Below, piece by piece: positions 51,335 to 60,213 of a stretch of DNA of 64,000 nt (position 1 is its first letter; the number at the start of each line of letters is the position of its first letter). The DNA comes from Lentzea sp. NBRC 102530 (lineage in GTDB: Bacteria > Actinomycetota > Actinomycetes > Mycobacteriales > Pseudonocardiaceae). Below the pieces are notes generated by a model. It saw nothing but the letters and a program-made list of their open reading frames with translations. It was not told the DNA's origin and searched no databases. The position numbers and the translations under genes were made by a program. The stretch lies in NCBI RefSeq assembly GCF_030269365.1, contig NZ_BSTF01000013.1, positions 124,001-188,000 of the forward strand, written 5' to 3'.

Positions 51335-52330
51335 TCAGACGACCGCGCGCTCCTCCGCGAAGTGGCACGCGGCGGGATGACCGTCGTTGCGCACCACGAG
51401 CTCGGGCACCTCGGTCGCGCAGATGTCCTGCGCCTTCCAGCACCGCGTGCGGAACCGGCAGCCCGAGGGCGGGTCGATCGGCGACGGCACGTCACCCGTC
51501 AGGCGGATGACGTCACGACGCCCGCGCTGGGTCGGGTCCGGCACCGGTACGGCGGACAGCAGTGCCTGCGTGTACGGGTGCATCGGGCGCTCGTAGATCT
51601 CGTCCTCGGTGCCGATCTCCACGATCTTGCCGAGGTACATCACCGCGACGCGGTCCGACAGGTGGCGGACCACCGACAGGTCGTGCGCGATGAAGACGTA
51701 CGAGAGGCCCATCTCCGACTGGAGGTCGCCCAGCAGGTTCATGACCTGCGCCTGGATCGACACGTCCAGCGCGGACACCGGCTCGTCGCACACGATCACC
51801 TTGGGCTTCAACGCGAGCGCGCGGGCGATGCCGATGCGCTGGCGCTGACCGCCGGAGAACTGGTGCGGGTACCGGTTGATGTGCTCCGGGTTGAGACCCA
51901 CGGTCTCCAGCAGCTCCTGGACCTTGCGCTGCCGGTCGCCCTTGGGCGCGACCTCGGTGTGGATCTCGTACGGCTCACCGACGATGTCGCCGACCGTCAT
52001 GCGCGGGTTCAGCGACGTGTACGGGTCCTGCAGCACGATCTGGATGTCCCGGCGCAGCTTGCGCAGCTCCGAGCCCTTCATGCCGAAGATGTCGCGGCCC
52101 TCGAACTTGGCCACGCCCGACGTCGGCGGTTCCAGGCGCATGAGCACCTGGGCCAGCGTGGACTTGCCGCAGCCCGACTCGCCCACGACGCCGAGGGTCT
52201 CGCCCTTGTTCAGCGAGAACGAGACGCCGTCGACGGCCTTGACGTGGCCCACGGTGCGCTTGAACAGCACGCCGACGCGGACCGGGAAGTGCTTGACGAG
52301 GTTCTCGACCTCGAGGATCGGCTCAGCCAC
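51335..52330 (-). CDS. oppF: Peptide ABC transporter ATPase, OppF/DppF type
   Basis: 331 residues. Walker A 'GVVGESGCGKSTLAQVL', Q loop 'VLQDPYTSLNPRMTVGD', signature 'FSGGQRQRIGIARALAL', Walker B 'VIVCDEPVSALDVS', H loop 'IAHDLSVVRHLSD'. The C-terminal oligopeptide-transporter extension ends 'GCRFRTRCWKAQDICATEVPEL' with the Cys motif that can hold an iron-sulfur cluster in this family. Last gene of the oppABCDF set; overlaps oppD by 8 bases. Confidence 0.93.
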   Translation of the reverse strand: MAEPILEVENLVKHFPVRVGVLFKRTVGHVKAVDGVSFSLNKGETLGVVGESGCGKSTLAQVLMRLEPPTSGVAKFEGRDIFGMKGSELRKLRRDIQIVLQDPYTSLNPRMTVGDIVGEPYEIHTEVAPKGDRQRKVQELLETVGLNPEHINRYPHQFSGGQRQRIGIARALALKPKVIVCDEPVSALDVSIQAQVMNLLGDLQSEMGLSYVFIAHDLSVVRHLSDRVAVMYLGKIVEIGTEDEIYERPMHPYTQALLSAVPVPDPTQRGRRDVIRLTGDVPSPIDPPSGCRFRTRCWKAQDICATEVPELVVRNDGHPAACHFAEERAVV

Positions 52331-53309
52331 GAGCGACCACCTCTTCCGCGATGTGGCACCGGCTGGTGCGGCCCATGCCGAGGTTGTGCACGGCGGGGAC
52401 CTCGGTGGTGCACCGGTCGAACACGCGCGGGCAGCGCGGGTTGAACGGGCAGCCGGGCGGGATGTTGGTCAGCGACGGCGGCAGACCCTTGATCGTCTTG
52501 AGCTCCTGGCCGCGCAGGTCGACGCGGGGCAGGGACTCGAGCAGCGACTCGGTGTACGGGTGCCCCGGCGCGCGGAACAGCTCGTAGACGTCGGCGTGCT
52601 CGACGATGCGGCCCGCGTACATGACCGAGATCCGGTCCGCGACGTCGGCGACGACGCCGAGGTCGTGGGTGATCAGGATCATGCCCATGTCGCGTTCCTT
52701 CTGGATCTCCGCGAGCAGGTCCATGATCTGGGCCTGCACGGTGACGTCCAGCGCGGTCGTGGGCTCGTCCGCGATCAGCAGCTCCGGGTCGAGAGCCAGC
52801 GACATCGCGATCATCGCGCGCTGCCGCATGCCGCCGGAGAACTGGTGCGGGTAGTCGGTGACCCGCCCCTTGGCGTTCGGGATCTTGACCTGGTCGAGCA
52901 GCTCGATCGCCCGCTTGCGGGCGTCCGCTTTGGACATCCCGCGGCGGACCTTCAGCTGCTCCTCGATCTGGAACCCGATGGTGAACACCGGGTTCAGCGC
53001 TGAGAGGGCGTCCTGGAAGATCATGGCGATGCCCTCGCCACGGACCTGGCGCCGCTCTTCCGCCGACTTCTTGAGCAGGTCCTCACCGCGGAACCTGATG
53101 GAACCGTTGGTGATGAACCCCGGCGGAGTGTCCAGGATGCCCATGATCGTCTGCGCGGTCACGGACTTGCCGGAGCCGGATTCACCCAGCACGGCAAGGG
53201 TTTCGCCCGCGGCTACGTGGTACGAAACGCCGTTGAGCACCTTCGCGACACCGTCGCGGGTGCGGAATTCCACGTGGAGATCCTCGACCTCCAGCAATGG
53301 CTGAGTCAC
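52323..53309 (-). CDS. oppD: Peptide ABC transporter ATPase, OppD/DppD type
   Basis: 328 residues. Walker A 'AVLGESGSGKSVTAQTIMG', Q loop 'IFQDALSALNPVFTIG', signature 'FSGGMRQRAMIAMSLAL', Walker B 'LLIADEPTTALDVT', H loop 'ITHDLGVVADVAD'. C-terminal extension 'GCPFNPRCPRVFDRCTTEVP'. It pairs with OppF as a heterodimer. Nine bases separate it from the oppC stop. Confidence 0.93.
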   Translation of the reverse strand: MTQPLLEVEDLHVEFRTRDGVAKVLNGVSYHVAAGETLAVLGESGSGKSVTAQTIMGILDTPPGFITNGSIRFRGEDLLKKSAEERRQVRGEGIAMIFQDALSALNPVFTIGFQIEEQLKVRRGMSKADARKRAIELLDQVKIPNAKGRVTDYPHQFSGGMRQRAMIAMSLALDPELLIADEPTTALDVTVQAQIMDLLAEIQKERDMGMILITHDLGVVADVADRISVMYAGRIVEHADVYELFRAPGHPYTESLLESLPRVDLRGQELKTIKGLPPSLTNIPPGCPFNPRCPRVFDRCTTEVPAVHNLGMGRTSRCHIAEEVVARG

Positions 53310-53318
53310 AGGATTCCC

Positions 53319-54293
53319 CTATCGGGACTTGGGGTCGAGGGCGTCGCGCACGGCGTCACCGAGCATGACGAAGGCCAGCACGGTGATCGTGACGAAGCCC
53401 GCGGGGAACAGCAGCATGTGCGGTGCCGCCTGGAAGTAGTCGCGCGACTCGGAGATCATCACGCCCCACGACACGACCGGCGGGCGCAGGCCGATGCCGA
53501 GGAACGCGAGCGTCGCCTCGGCGCCGATGAAGGCACCCAGCGCGATCGTCGCGTACACCAGCACGGGCGCCACGGTGTTCGGCAGCAGGTGCCGGAACAC
53601 GATCCGCAGCGGGGAGGCACCGAGGCCGCGCGCGGCCTTGACGTAGTCCTGCTGCTTCGCCACGAGAGTCGCCGAACGCATGATGCGCATGGCCACCGGC
53701 CACGACAGCACGGCGATCGAGAGCACCACCTGCGTGATGATCTGGAACGCGCCGGGGTTCTCGGTCGGCGCGTTCAGCGTCGTCAGGATGACGATCGCAC
53801 CGAGCACGAACGGGATGCCGGCGAAGATGTCGCCGAACCGCGACAGCAGCGAGTCGATCCAGGTCTTGGCGTAGCCCGCGAAGATGCCGATGGCCGATCC
53901 GATGAGGACGGTCAGGATCGTCGCGAACAACCCGACGAGCAGCGACGCGCGGGCGCCGTGCATCGCGCGGGCGTAGACGTCGTAGCCCTGCAGGTCGTAG
54001 CCGAACCACGCGTCACCCGACGGCGGCTGCAGCGACTTGTCGAGGTCCGCGTGGCGCGGGTCGACGGAGGTGAACAGCGTCGGCCAGATCGCCATCAGCA
54101 CGATGACCGCGATGATCACCAGCGAGATGACGAACGTGGGCTTGCGGCGCAGCTCGCCCCACGCGTCGCTCCAGAGCGAACGAGGCTTGCGCTGCTTCTG
54201 CGACGAGTCGTCGACGTGGCTGAGCTGGTCGACACCGGCCGCCGCGGAGGCCTCGAGTCCGGTTCCGCCGGACACGGATCCTGGGTCACTCAT
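53319..54293 (-). CDS. oppC: Peptide ABC transporter permease, OppC/DppC type
   Basis: 324 residues. A 35-residue cytosolic N-terminus, a first helix at about 55-75, a periplasmic insert with 'HADLDKSLQPPSGDAWFGYD', then five helices. The ATPase-coupling EAA motif is 'VKAARGLGASPLRIVFRHLLPN'. 'FLGIGLRPPVVSWGVMISES' is typical of OppC. It overlaps oppB by 8 bases. Confidence 0.92.
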   Translation of the reverse strand: MSDPGSVSGGTGLEASAAAGVDQLSHVDDSSQKQRKPRSLWSDAWGELRRKPTFVISLVIIAVIVLMAIWPTLFTSVDPRHADLDKSLQPPSGDAWFGYDLQGYDVYARAMHGARASLLVGLFATILTVLIGSAIGIFAGYAKTWIDSLLSRFGDIFAGIPFVLGAIVILTTLNAPTENPGAFQIITQVVLSIAVLSWPVAMRIMRSATLVAKQQDYVKAARGLGASPLRIVFRHLLPNTVAPVLVYATIALGAFIGAEATLAFLGIGLRPPVVSWGVMISESRDYFQAAPHMLLFPAGFVTITVLAFVMLGDAVRDALDPKSR

Positions 54294-55215
54294 AGCGAAT
54301 CCTCGGGTCGAGAACGGCGTACAGGAGGTCGACGAGAAGGCTCATCAGCAGGTACACGAGCACCAGCAACGTCACGATGCCGGTGACCATGACGCCTTCC
54401 TTCTCCTGGATGCCGCGGAAGATCAGGCCGCCGATGCCGTTGATGTTGAAGACGCCCTCGGTGACGATCGCGCCGCCCATGAGGCTGCCGAGGTCGGTGC
54501 CGAGGAACGTGATCACCGGGATCAGCGAGTTGCGCAGCAGGTGGATGCCGACGACGCGGGACTGCGGCTGGCCCTTGGCGATGGCCGTGCGCACGTAGTC
54601 GGCGCGGCGGTTCTCGACGATGCTGGTGCGGGTCAACCGGGCCACGTAGGCCATCGAGAGGCTGCCGAGCACGAAGCCGGGCAGGATCAGCTCCCCGAAC
54701 GTCGGATCGGAGCTGACCGAGGTGTCCATGATGTCGAAGCCCTGCGGGCCGAGGTAGAGCCGCAGCACGAAACCGGTGACGAAGACCGGGAGCGAGATCA
54801 GGAACAGCGTCGAGACCAGGACGAGGTTGTCCAGGAAGCCCGACTTGCGCAGACCCGTGAGGACACCGGCGATGATGCCGATGACGGCCTCGATGATCAG
54901 CGCGATGATGCCCATCTTGAGGGTGATCGGCCACGAGGTGGCGATCTGCTCACCGACGGACACGCCGTTGAAGGTGGTGCCGAAGTCACCGACGACCAGG
55001 TTGCCCAGGTACTTGAAGTACTGGACGACGAGCGGGTCGTTGAGGTTGAGCTTTTGGCTCATCTCGGCGATGTAGGCCGGATCGCACGGCCGCTGGCCGC
55101 ACTTGCCCGCGAAGGGGTCCTGCGGGATCGCCCAGACCAGGGCGTAGATCAGGAAAGTGGTCCCCAGGAAGACCGGTATCAGCTGCAGCAGACGGCGCAG
55201 CACATAGCGACCCAT
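54286..55215 (-). CDS. oppB: Peptide ABC transporter permease, OppB/DppB type
   Basis: 309 residues, six helices. 'YVLRRLLQLIPVFLGTTFLIYALVWAIP' (segments) is the usual OppB start. 'YVRTAIAKGQPQSRVVGIHLLRNSLIP' carries the EAA coupling motif, followed by 'FNINGIGGLIF'. A hairpin lies between the oppA stop and this start, which may lower permease expression relative to the binding protein. Confidence 0.92.
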   Translation of the reverse strand: MGRYVLRRLLQLIPVFLGTTFLIYALVWAIPQDPFAGKCGQRPCDPAYIAEMSQKLNLNDPLVVQYFKYLGNLVVGDFGTTFNGVSVGEQIATSWPITLKMGIIALIIEAVIGIIAGVLTGLRKSGFLDNLVLVSTLFLISLPVFVTGFVLRLYLGPQGFDIMDTSVSSDPTFGELILPGFVLGSLSMAYVARLTRTSIVENRRADYVRTAIAKGQPQSRVVGIHLLRNSLIPVITFLGTDLGSLMGGAIVTEGVFNINGIGGLIFRGIQEKEGVMVTGIVTLLVLVYLLMSLLVDLLYAVLDPRIRYE

Positions 55216-55264
55216 GAGGTCGGCTCCTTGCGTGGTGGGGGGCGCCCGAAGTCCTGAACACCGC

Positions 55265-55306
55265 TCCGGCCCCGCGCCCGTAACGCTTGAGGGACGCGGG
55301 GCCGGA
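55265..55306 (-). terminator. Hairpin between oppA and oppB
   Basis: TCCGGCCCCGCG and CGCGGGGCCGGA form a perfect 12-bp stem around an 18-base loop, 35 bases beyond the oppA stop. There is no T-run. It is best read as a partial terminator or 3'-stabiliser that makes oppA mRNA more abundant. Confidence 0.65.
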
Positions 55307-55340
55307 CGGTGTGTTGCTTCAGAACTCAGGTGTTAGGCAA

Positions 55341-56963
55341 TCAGGCCTTGACGCGGAAGGACTCCAGAACGCCCTGACGCTTGAACGACATCTTGGCGTC
55401 GAGCAGGTTCTTGGACCGGCCGCCGATGCCCTTCTCGTTCCAGGTCGGCATGGAGGGCAGGTCCTTGGCGATGAGGTCCTCCGCCTGCTGGTAGAGCTTG
55501 ATCGCCTCGTCCTCGTTCGCCGTCTCGTCGGCCTTCTTCAGAAGGGCGTCGACCTCGGGCTTGGAGTAGTTCGAGTCGTTCGAGGAACCACCGGTGCGGT
55601 ACAGCGGGTTGAGGAAGTTCTCGATCGACGGGTAGTCGGCCGACCAGTCCGAACGGCTCATGCCGGTCAGCTGCTTGCCGTCGACGATCTGGCGGAACGC
55701 ACCGAAGTTGGTGGCACCGACGAACTCGCACTCGACGCCGAGCGCCTGCTTGATGCTGTTGCAAGCGGCCTCGAGCGGCTCCTTGCGGCCACCGTCCTGG
55801 TTGGACTGGATGGTCAGCTTGCCGGTGAAGCCCGACTCCTGGAAGAGCTGCTTGGCCTTCTCCGGGTTGTACTTGCAGTACTCACCGCAGGTGTCGGGGC
55901 GGTAGCCCTTGATGCCGGGCGAGACGAAGCTGGTGGACGGCACGTACGAGCCGGCCAGCACGGTCTTCGTGATCTGCTCCCGGTTGATGGCCATCGAGAC
56001 GGCCTGACGCAGCTTGACGTTCTGGAACGCCGGGATGTACTGCGGGAACGCGATCGCGCTCTGGCCGAGCAGGTTCGCGGTCACGACGGCGTCGCCGAGG
56101 TCCGCCTTGTACTTCTCGCCGACCTTGGCCGACGGGGGCAGGGCCTCCATGAAGTCCAGCTTGCCCGCGACCAGGTCCTGGTACGCGGTCTCCTGGGAGG
56201 AGTAGATCTTGTAGTCAAGGGTCTTGAAGTGGACCTTGTCCTCGCCCTTGTAGTCGTCGAAGCGCTCCATCTTGATCAGCGCGTTCGGCGTGCGGGAGAC
56301 GAACTTGACTGGGCCGTTGCCGATGGGCTTCGCCTCGGCGGCCTTCGGGTCGGCGAAGAACGAGTCGGCCATCGGCGAGAACGGCGTGTAGCCGATCATC
56401 GTGGTGAAGACCGAGGTCGGGCCGTTGAGGGTGACCTTGAACTCGTAGTCACCGACCAGCTCGAGGCCGGACATCTTCTCGGCCGTCGGCTTGGCGTTCT
56501 CGTCGGCCGGGTGGACCGCGTCGAAGCCCTGGATCACGGAGAAGAACGAAGCGGCCTGCTGGGCGTTCGGGGCGTACGCGGCCCAGTTCCAGGCGTCGAC
56601 GAAGTTCTTCGCCTTGACCTCGGTGCCGTCGTGGAACTTCCAGCCCTGCTTGATCTTGATGTTGTAGACCTTGGCGTCCGCCGAGTCGATCTTCTCGGCC
56701 ATCAAGTTGTACGGCGCGCCGTCTTCGGCCTTGTAGCCGACCAGCCGCGAGAACAGCGAGTCGGTGACCTTGCCACCGCCTGCCTCGGTCGTGTTGGCCG
56801 GGAACAGGGTGCTCTTGGGCTCGGTGCCGTAGATGGACACCGTGCCGTCCGGGTTGTCCTTGCCATCGGCAGCGTTGTTGGAACCGCCACCGCCGCCGCA
56901 CGCGCTGAGCGTCATGGCCAGCGCGGCGGGCAAAGCCACCCACGCAACCCGTGATCGCGACAT
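55341..56963 (-). CDS. oppA: Peptide-binding lipoprotein, OppA/DppA type (SBP family 5)
   Basis: 540 residues from ATG 56963. Lipoprotein signal 'ALPAALAMTLSACGGGGG' (lipobox L-S-A-C). Solute-binding family 5 landmarks: 'LFSRLVGYKAEDGAPYNLMA', 'YNIKIKQGWKFHDGTEVKAKNFVDAWNW' (segments), 'FEDY/FDDYKGEDKVHFKTLDYKI' and 'LRQAVSMAINREQI'. It binds peptides outside the membrane and delivers them to OppBC. An upstream promoter (57076-57104) is visible. Confidence 0.93.
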   Translation of the reverse strand: MSRSRVAWVALPAALAMTLSACGGGGGSNNAADGKDNPDGTVSIYGTEPKSTLFPANTTEAGGGKVTDSLFSRLVGYKAEDGAPYNLMAEKIDSADAKVYNIKIKQGWKFHDGTEVKAKNFVDAWNWAAYAPNAQQAASFFSVIQGFDAVHPADENAKPTAEKMSGLELVGDYEFKVTLNGPTSVFTTMIGYTPFSPMADSFFADPKAAEAKPIGNGPVKFVSRTPNALIKMERFDDYKGEDKVHFKTLDYKIYSSQETAYQDLVAGKLDFMEALPPSAKVGEKYKADLGDAVVTANLLGQSAIAFPQYIPAFQNVKLRQAVSMAINREQITKTVLAGSYVPSTSFVSPGIKGYRPDTCGEYCKYNPEKAKQLFQESGFTGKLTIQSNQDGGRKEPLEAACNSIKQALGVECEFVGATNFGAFRQIVDGKQLTGMSRSDWSADYPSIENFLNPLYRTGGSSNDSNYSKPEVDALLKKADETANEDEAIKLYQQAEDLIAKDLPSMPTWNEKGIGGRSKNLLDAKMSFKRQGVLESFRVKA

Positions 56964-57075
56964 CAGTCTCTCCCGCCTTTCCCCGGCGCCGCTCCGCAGA
57001 TATTGCGTGCGCGCGCCTCCCCGGGAGGTCTCGTCCACCTCCCAAAACGTGAGAGGACGTTAACCGGGGCGTCCA

Positions 57076-57104
57076 GTACATCGCGCACCGAAATCGGTCA
57101 CAAA
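57076..57104 (-). promoter_or_regulatory. Promoter of the opp operon
   Basis: On the minus strand TTGTGA (57104-57099) and TGTACT (57081-57076) are 17 bases apart. The predicted start leaves a leader of about 105 bases before the oppA ATG. Confidence 0.5.
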
Positions 57105-57141
57105 ATAGTCACGATCACCTCAAGCGCACCTTAATTCGGCG

Positions 57142-58083
57142 CTAGACCAGCGAAAACGCGATGCCGTCGAGGATGTCGTGCTCGCTGCACACGAGCGTGC
57201 GAATACCCGCGCGATTCTCCAGCTCGTCCGCAATCGCGCGCAGCACCACCGCTCCACCGCAGATCACGTCCACTCGGCCGGGATGCATGGGTCCCAACGA
57301 GGCACGATCATCATGCGTCATGGAGAGGATACGGTCGGTGATTTCACGAACATTGTCAAGTGTGATGCGGCTGAGGTGAATATCGTCGCTGTTGTACACC
57401 TCCAACCCCTGGACCAGGGCTGACAATGTCGTAACGGTCCCGGCGACCCCGATCCAGGTCTTCATCTTCTCCACCGGAACGACTTCGAAGGCCTCTTTGA
57501 CCGCAGCCCGCGCAAACGCTTCCGCCTGCGCGATTTCGTCCTTTCCGGGCGGATCGGAGTGGATGAACCGCTCGGTGAGGCGCACGCACCCGATGTCCAT
57601 CGACCGCGCGGCCTCGACGCTGGAGCCCGTCCCGAGGACGAACTCGGTGGAACCACCACCCAGATCGGTGACGAGGAAGGGTCCCTCGTCCGGGTCAAGA
57701 TCGGCCACCGCCCCGAGGTAGGACAGCCGCGCCTCCTCGTCGCCGGAGATGACCTCCGCCGGCGCCCCGAGGATCTGCTCGGTCATGTCGAAGAACTCGT
57801 CCCGGTTGCTCGCGTCCCGCGTGGCGCTGGTGGCCACCATGCGTGCCACCTCGACTCCCTTGCGTTGCATCGTGCGCGCGTAGTCGAGCAACGCCTGCCG
57901 GGTGCGTTCGATCGCGTCGGGATGGAGTCGGCCGGTCGCGTCGACGCCCTGGCCGAGCCGGACGATCTTCATCTCGCGGTGGACGTCCCGCAACCACGCG
58001 GTCCCGTCCTCCCTCTTGGTGACGTCCGCGATCAGCAACCTGATCGAGTTGGTCCCGCAGTCGATGGCCGCGACCCGCGACAT
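57142..58083 (-). CDS. ppx: Exopolyphosphatase / pppGpp phosphatase (Ppx/GppA family)
   Basis: 313 residues from ATG 58083 (MSRVAAIDCGTNSIRLLIAD). ASKHA phosphatase motifs: phosphate 1 'IDCGTNSIRLLIAD', 'ATSATRDASNRDEF', 'ISGDEEARLSYLGAV', phosphate 2 'LVTDLGGGSTEFV' and 'GVAGTVTTLSAL'. It is the short actinobacterial form without the C-terminal helical domains of E. coli Ppx. Likely substrates are polyphosphate or pppGpp. It sits 8 bases after a GNAT gene on the same strand. Confidence 0.92.
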   Translation of the reverse strand: MSRVAAIDCGTNSIRLLIADVTKREDGTAWLRDVHREMKIVRLGQGVDATGRLHPDAIERTRQALLDYARTMQRKGVEVARMVATSATRDASNRDEFFDMTEQILGAPAEVISGDEEARLSYLGAVADLDPDEGPFLVTDLGGGSTEFVLGTGSSVEAARSMDIGCVRLTERFIHSDPPGKDEIAQAEAFARAAVKEAFEVVPVEKMKTWIGVAGTVTTLSALVQGLEVYNSDDIHLSRITLDNVREITDRILSMTHDDRASLGPMHPGRVDVICGGAVVLRAIADELENRAGIRTLVCSEHDILDGIAFSLV

Positions 58084-58091
58084 GGTCACCC

Positions 58092-58646
58092 CTACTTCGT
58101 CGTCCGATGCTCCTCGGCAAGCATGGCGCACACGAGGAGATCGCCCCACTCGCCCTTGAAGACCTCGGCGTGCCTCAGCAGCGCCTCCCGGCGCATGCCC
58201 AGCCGTTCCATCGACCGCCACGACGGCTCGTTGCGCGCGTCACACTCGGCCACGATCCGGTGCAGGCCCATGCCTTCGAACCCGATCTTGAGCATCGCCC
58301 TGGCGGCTTCCAGCGCGTACCCGCGGCCTGTGAAGTCCGGGTTGAACACGTACCCGACCTCGCCTTGCCAGTTCGCCTTGCTCCGCCACCGCAGCACGAC
58401 GTCCCCGATGACCTCGTCCTGGAGGCAGACGGCGAGCACCAGCCAGTCGCCCTCTTCCGTGAGCTCACCCATCGCGAGGCTCTTCTCGAGCCGCGCCGCC
58501 GTCGCCTTGGGCGTCGCCGACTCGCTGTATATATATCGACAAACCTCGGGACTGGACCGGTACGCGTGCAAGTCGTCGAAGTCCTGCGGTTCGAACGGCC
58601 GGAGCACGAGCCGCTCGGTCCTGATCGGGTACTCAGGCCTGAACAC
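58092..58646 (-). CDS. RimJ/RimL-type GNAT acetyltransferase
   Basis: 184 residues. 'IRTERLVLRPFEPQDFDDLHAY' opens the domain; 'VGYVFNPDFTGRGYALEAARAMLKIGF' (segments) holds the CoA loop, and 'IVAECDARNEPSWRSMERLGM' closes it. A closely related but broken copy lies immediately upstream (58633-59168), so this is one of a tandem pair. Codons CGA TAT ATA TAC near residue 38 are unusually A/T-rich for this genome. Confidence 0.88.
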   Translation of the reverse strand: MFRPEYPIRTERLVLRPFEPQDFDDLHAYRSSPEVCRYIYSESATPKATAARLEKSLAMGELTEEGDWLVLAVCLQDEVIGDVVLRWRSKANWQGEVGYVFNPDFTGRGYALEAARAMLKIGFEGMGLHRIVAECDARNEPSWRSMERLGMRREALLRHAEVFKGEWGDLLVCAMLAEEHRTTK

Positions 58647-59168
58647 GCTCGAACTCCTCCTTCAGCAGGGCGTACACGAAGAGGTCGCCCCACTCCCCCT
58701 TGAAGATCTCGACCTCCCGGTAGCGGGCTTCCTTCCTCATGCCGAGCCGTTCCATCAACCGCCACGACGGCTCGTTGCGCGGGTCGCACTCGGCAATGAT
58801 CCGGTGGAGTTGCAGGTGCTCGAACCCGAACTCGAGCGTCTTCCGCGCCACCTCGGTCGCGTAGCCCTTGACGTGGAAGTCGGGGTGCAGGCTGTACCCG
58901 AACGTCCCCTGCGCGTGCTCCTCGCTGCGCCACTTCGACATGGCGTCGCCTATGACTCGGTTCTCGCCGGGGAGTTCGACGGCGACGATCAGCCGTTGCC
59001 CCTCTTCGGTCAGCTCGGTCTCGTTGATCCGCTTGGCCAGCACCTCCGCGCACTCTCGCGGGTGGTGACGTCGTTGTAGAGGTAGCGCTGCACCTCTGGG
59101 AGCGCTCGGCAGGCGAAGAAGTCGTCGAGGTCGTCGGTGCGGAACGGCCGGAGCACGAGCCGTTCCCC
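58633..59168 (-). pseudogene. Second RimJ/RimL-type GNAT, 5'-truncated and frameshifted
   Basis: Homology to the downstream GNAT begins abruptly at 'ERLVLRPFRTDDLDDFFACR' (59165 downward); the first ten or so residues and the start codon are missing, and a TAA stands just before (59171-59169). After 'YLYNDVTTRE' the phase changes near 59052-59058, where GAGGAG appears to have lost one G. The rest, 'CAEVLAKRINETELTEEGQR' to 'ALLKEEFERVQA', is intact and matches its neighbour. Its 5' end abuts the toxin-module remnant, so a recombination removed the start. Confidence 0.75.
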
Positions 59169-59975
59169 TTAGTGAGCAGCGCCTCGACACCAGTAGCGCG
59201 ACCATACTGATCGAGATCCCCGTAGGACGGATTGCAGTTGTGAACAAAGACCGGCATTGAACCCGCCAGCACATAATACGTGTGCTCCTCATCCACAGTG
59301 AGGTTGTGAACACGCTCGGAGGCAGACCAGGTACGGACGGCAGCAACCTGCACCCACGTACCCGCAGAGGTCTGCAGGACTGAGCCGACCTGCAGTTCCT
59401 TGCTAGATACCCACCTCTTCTGTTCCGGCAGCCAAAACGGGTGGTTGTCGGTTGTGGTGACTGTGCCGCCGCCCTCGACAGTAATCTCGGCGAGGTTCTT
59501 TTCGCCGACACCGACGATCGTGCCGACCACTTCACGCGCCGCCGACTCGCCCGTCTTCTCGTCTGTAGCGAGAACCTGATCGCCGTTCGTCACCTCCTCG
59601 ATCGGCTTCGACGACCCATCGGCGAGAAGCACCTTGGTGCCTGGCATGAAGCTGTTCCTGCAACCACCGAGTTTGCGGAGCTGGTCCATCGCGATTTCGG
59701 AAGCTTTGGAAGTGATGCTCGCGACCCGGCGCAACAGACCCTTCGCCTTGGAGATGACCTTCTCCATCGACGACACGGCCTTGATCGCCTTGTAACCCGC
59801 CTCCAGAACCTTGCCGGCCTTGCCCACGGCACCAGGTTCATCACCAACCCACCACAGGCCCAGATATCACCCTTGGTGAAGCAGTCGACGATGTCGTTCT
59901 ACCCGGAGATGTCCTTCAACATCTCCCACGCCGCCTCCTTGATCACATCCCACTTCGCCATATGGGCGTTCTTCG
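59169..59975 (-). pseudogene. Displaced RHS C-terminal module: linker, Hint domain and endonuclease remnant
   Basis: The minus strand encodes first a linker (frames broken at about 59828 by loss of one C in GCCCC) and then 'GKVLEAGYKAIKAVSSMEKV', both nearly identical to the intact RHS protein. A complete Hint domain follows ('CRNSFMPGTKVLLADGSS', 'GTVTTTDNHPFWLPEQKRW', 'VHNLTVDEEHTYYVL', ending 'VFVHNC'). After it come only 'DLDQYGRATGVEALLT', the typical first residues of DNA/RNA non-specific endonuclease toxins, cut off at the junction with the GNAT pseudogene. This is an old toxin tip pushed downstream when a new one was acquired. Confidence 0.75.
59663..59975 (-). repeat. Direct repeat, decayed copy of the RHS linker region
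   Basis: About 310 bases nearly identical to 61396-61708 in the same orientation; the best-conserved part (59819-59950) differs by only a few bases. This is the homology through which toxin tips can be exchanged. Confidence 0.8.
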
Positions 59976-60213
59976 AGACATCGAACGGACTGCCGAGACA
60001 TGGGTCCTTCACCTCATCGAGGACGGTAGGCCCGCAGGCACTGTTTTGACCGCGAACAAGGAGCCGTCATCTCGACCGAGCCGACTTCAGCAGCGTACCC
60101 AGCCGATTCGCCGATCCCCTGCTCGACGGGAGCGCGGGCGAGTCCCCACCGACTAGTGGTCGGACGAGAGCTCGCCCACTCCATCAATTTCGACGAGAGT
60201 AACCAACAGGCGA
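59976..60213. other. Decayed DNA between displaced module and immunity gene
   Basis: 238 bases with no believable gene. A 64-codon plus-strand frame (59962-60156) has no ribosome site and resembles nothing. Possibly the remains of an older toxin or immunity gene. Confidence 0.5.

Noticed and set aside
58520..58545. TATA-like promoter in the GNAT gene
   Set aside because: The TATATATAT run is in-frame coding sequence (Tyr-Ile-Tyr codons) in the middle of a conserved domain.
59962..60156. 64-codon plus-strand frame in the RHS locus
   Set aside because: Begins inside the decayed linker repeat, has no ribosome site and resembles nothing; treated as decayed DNA.
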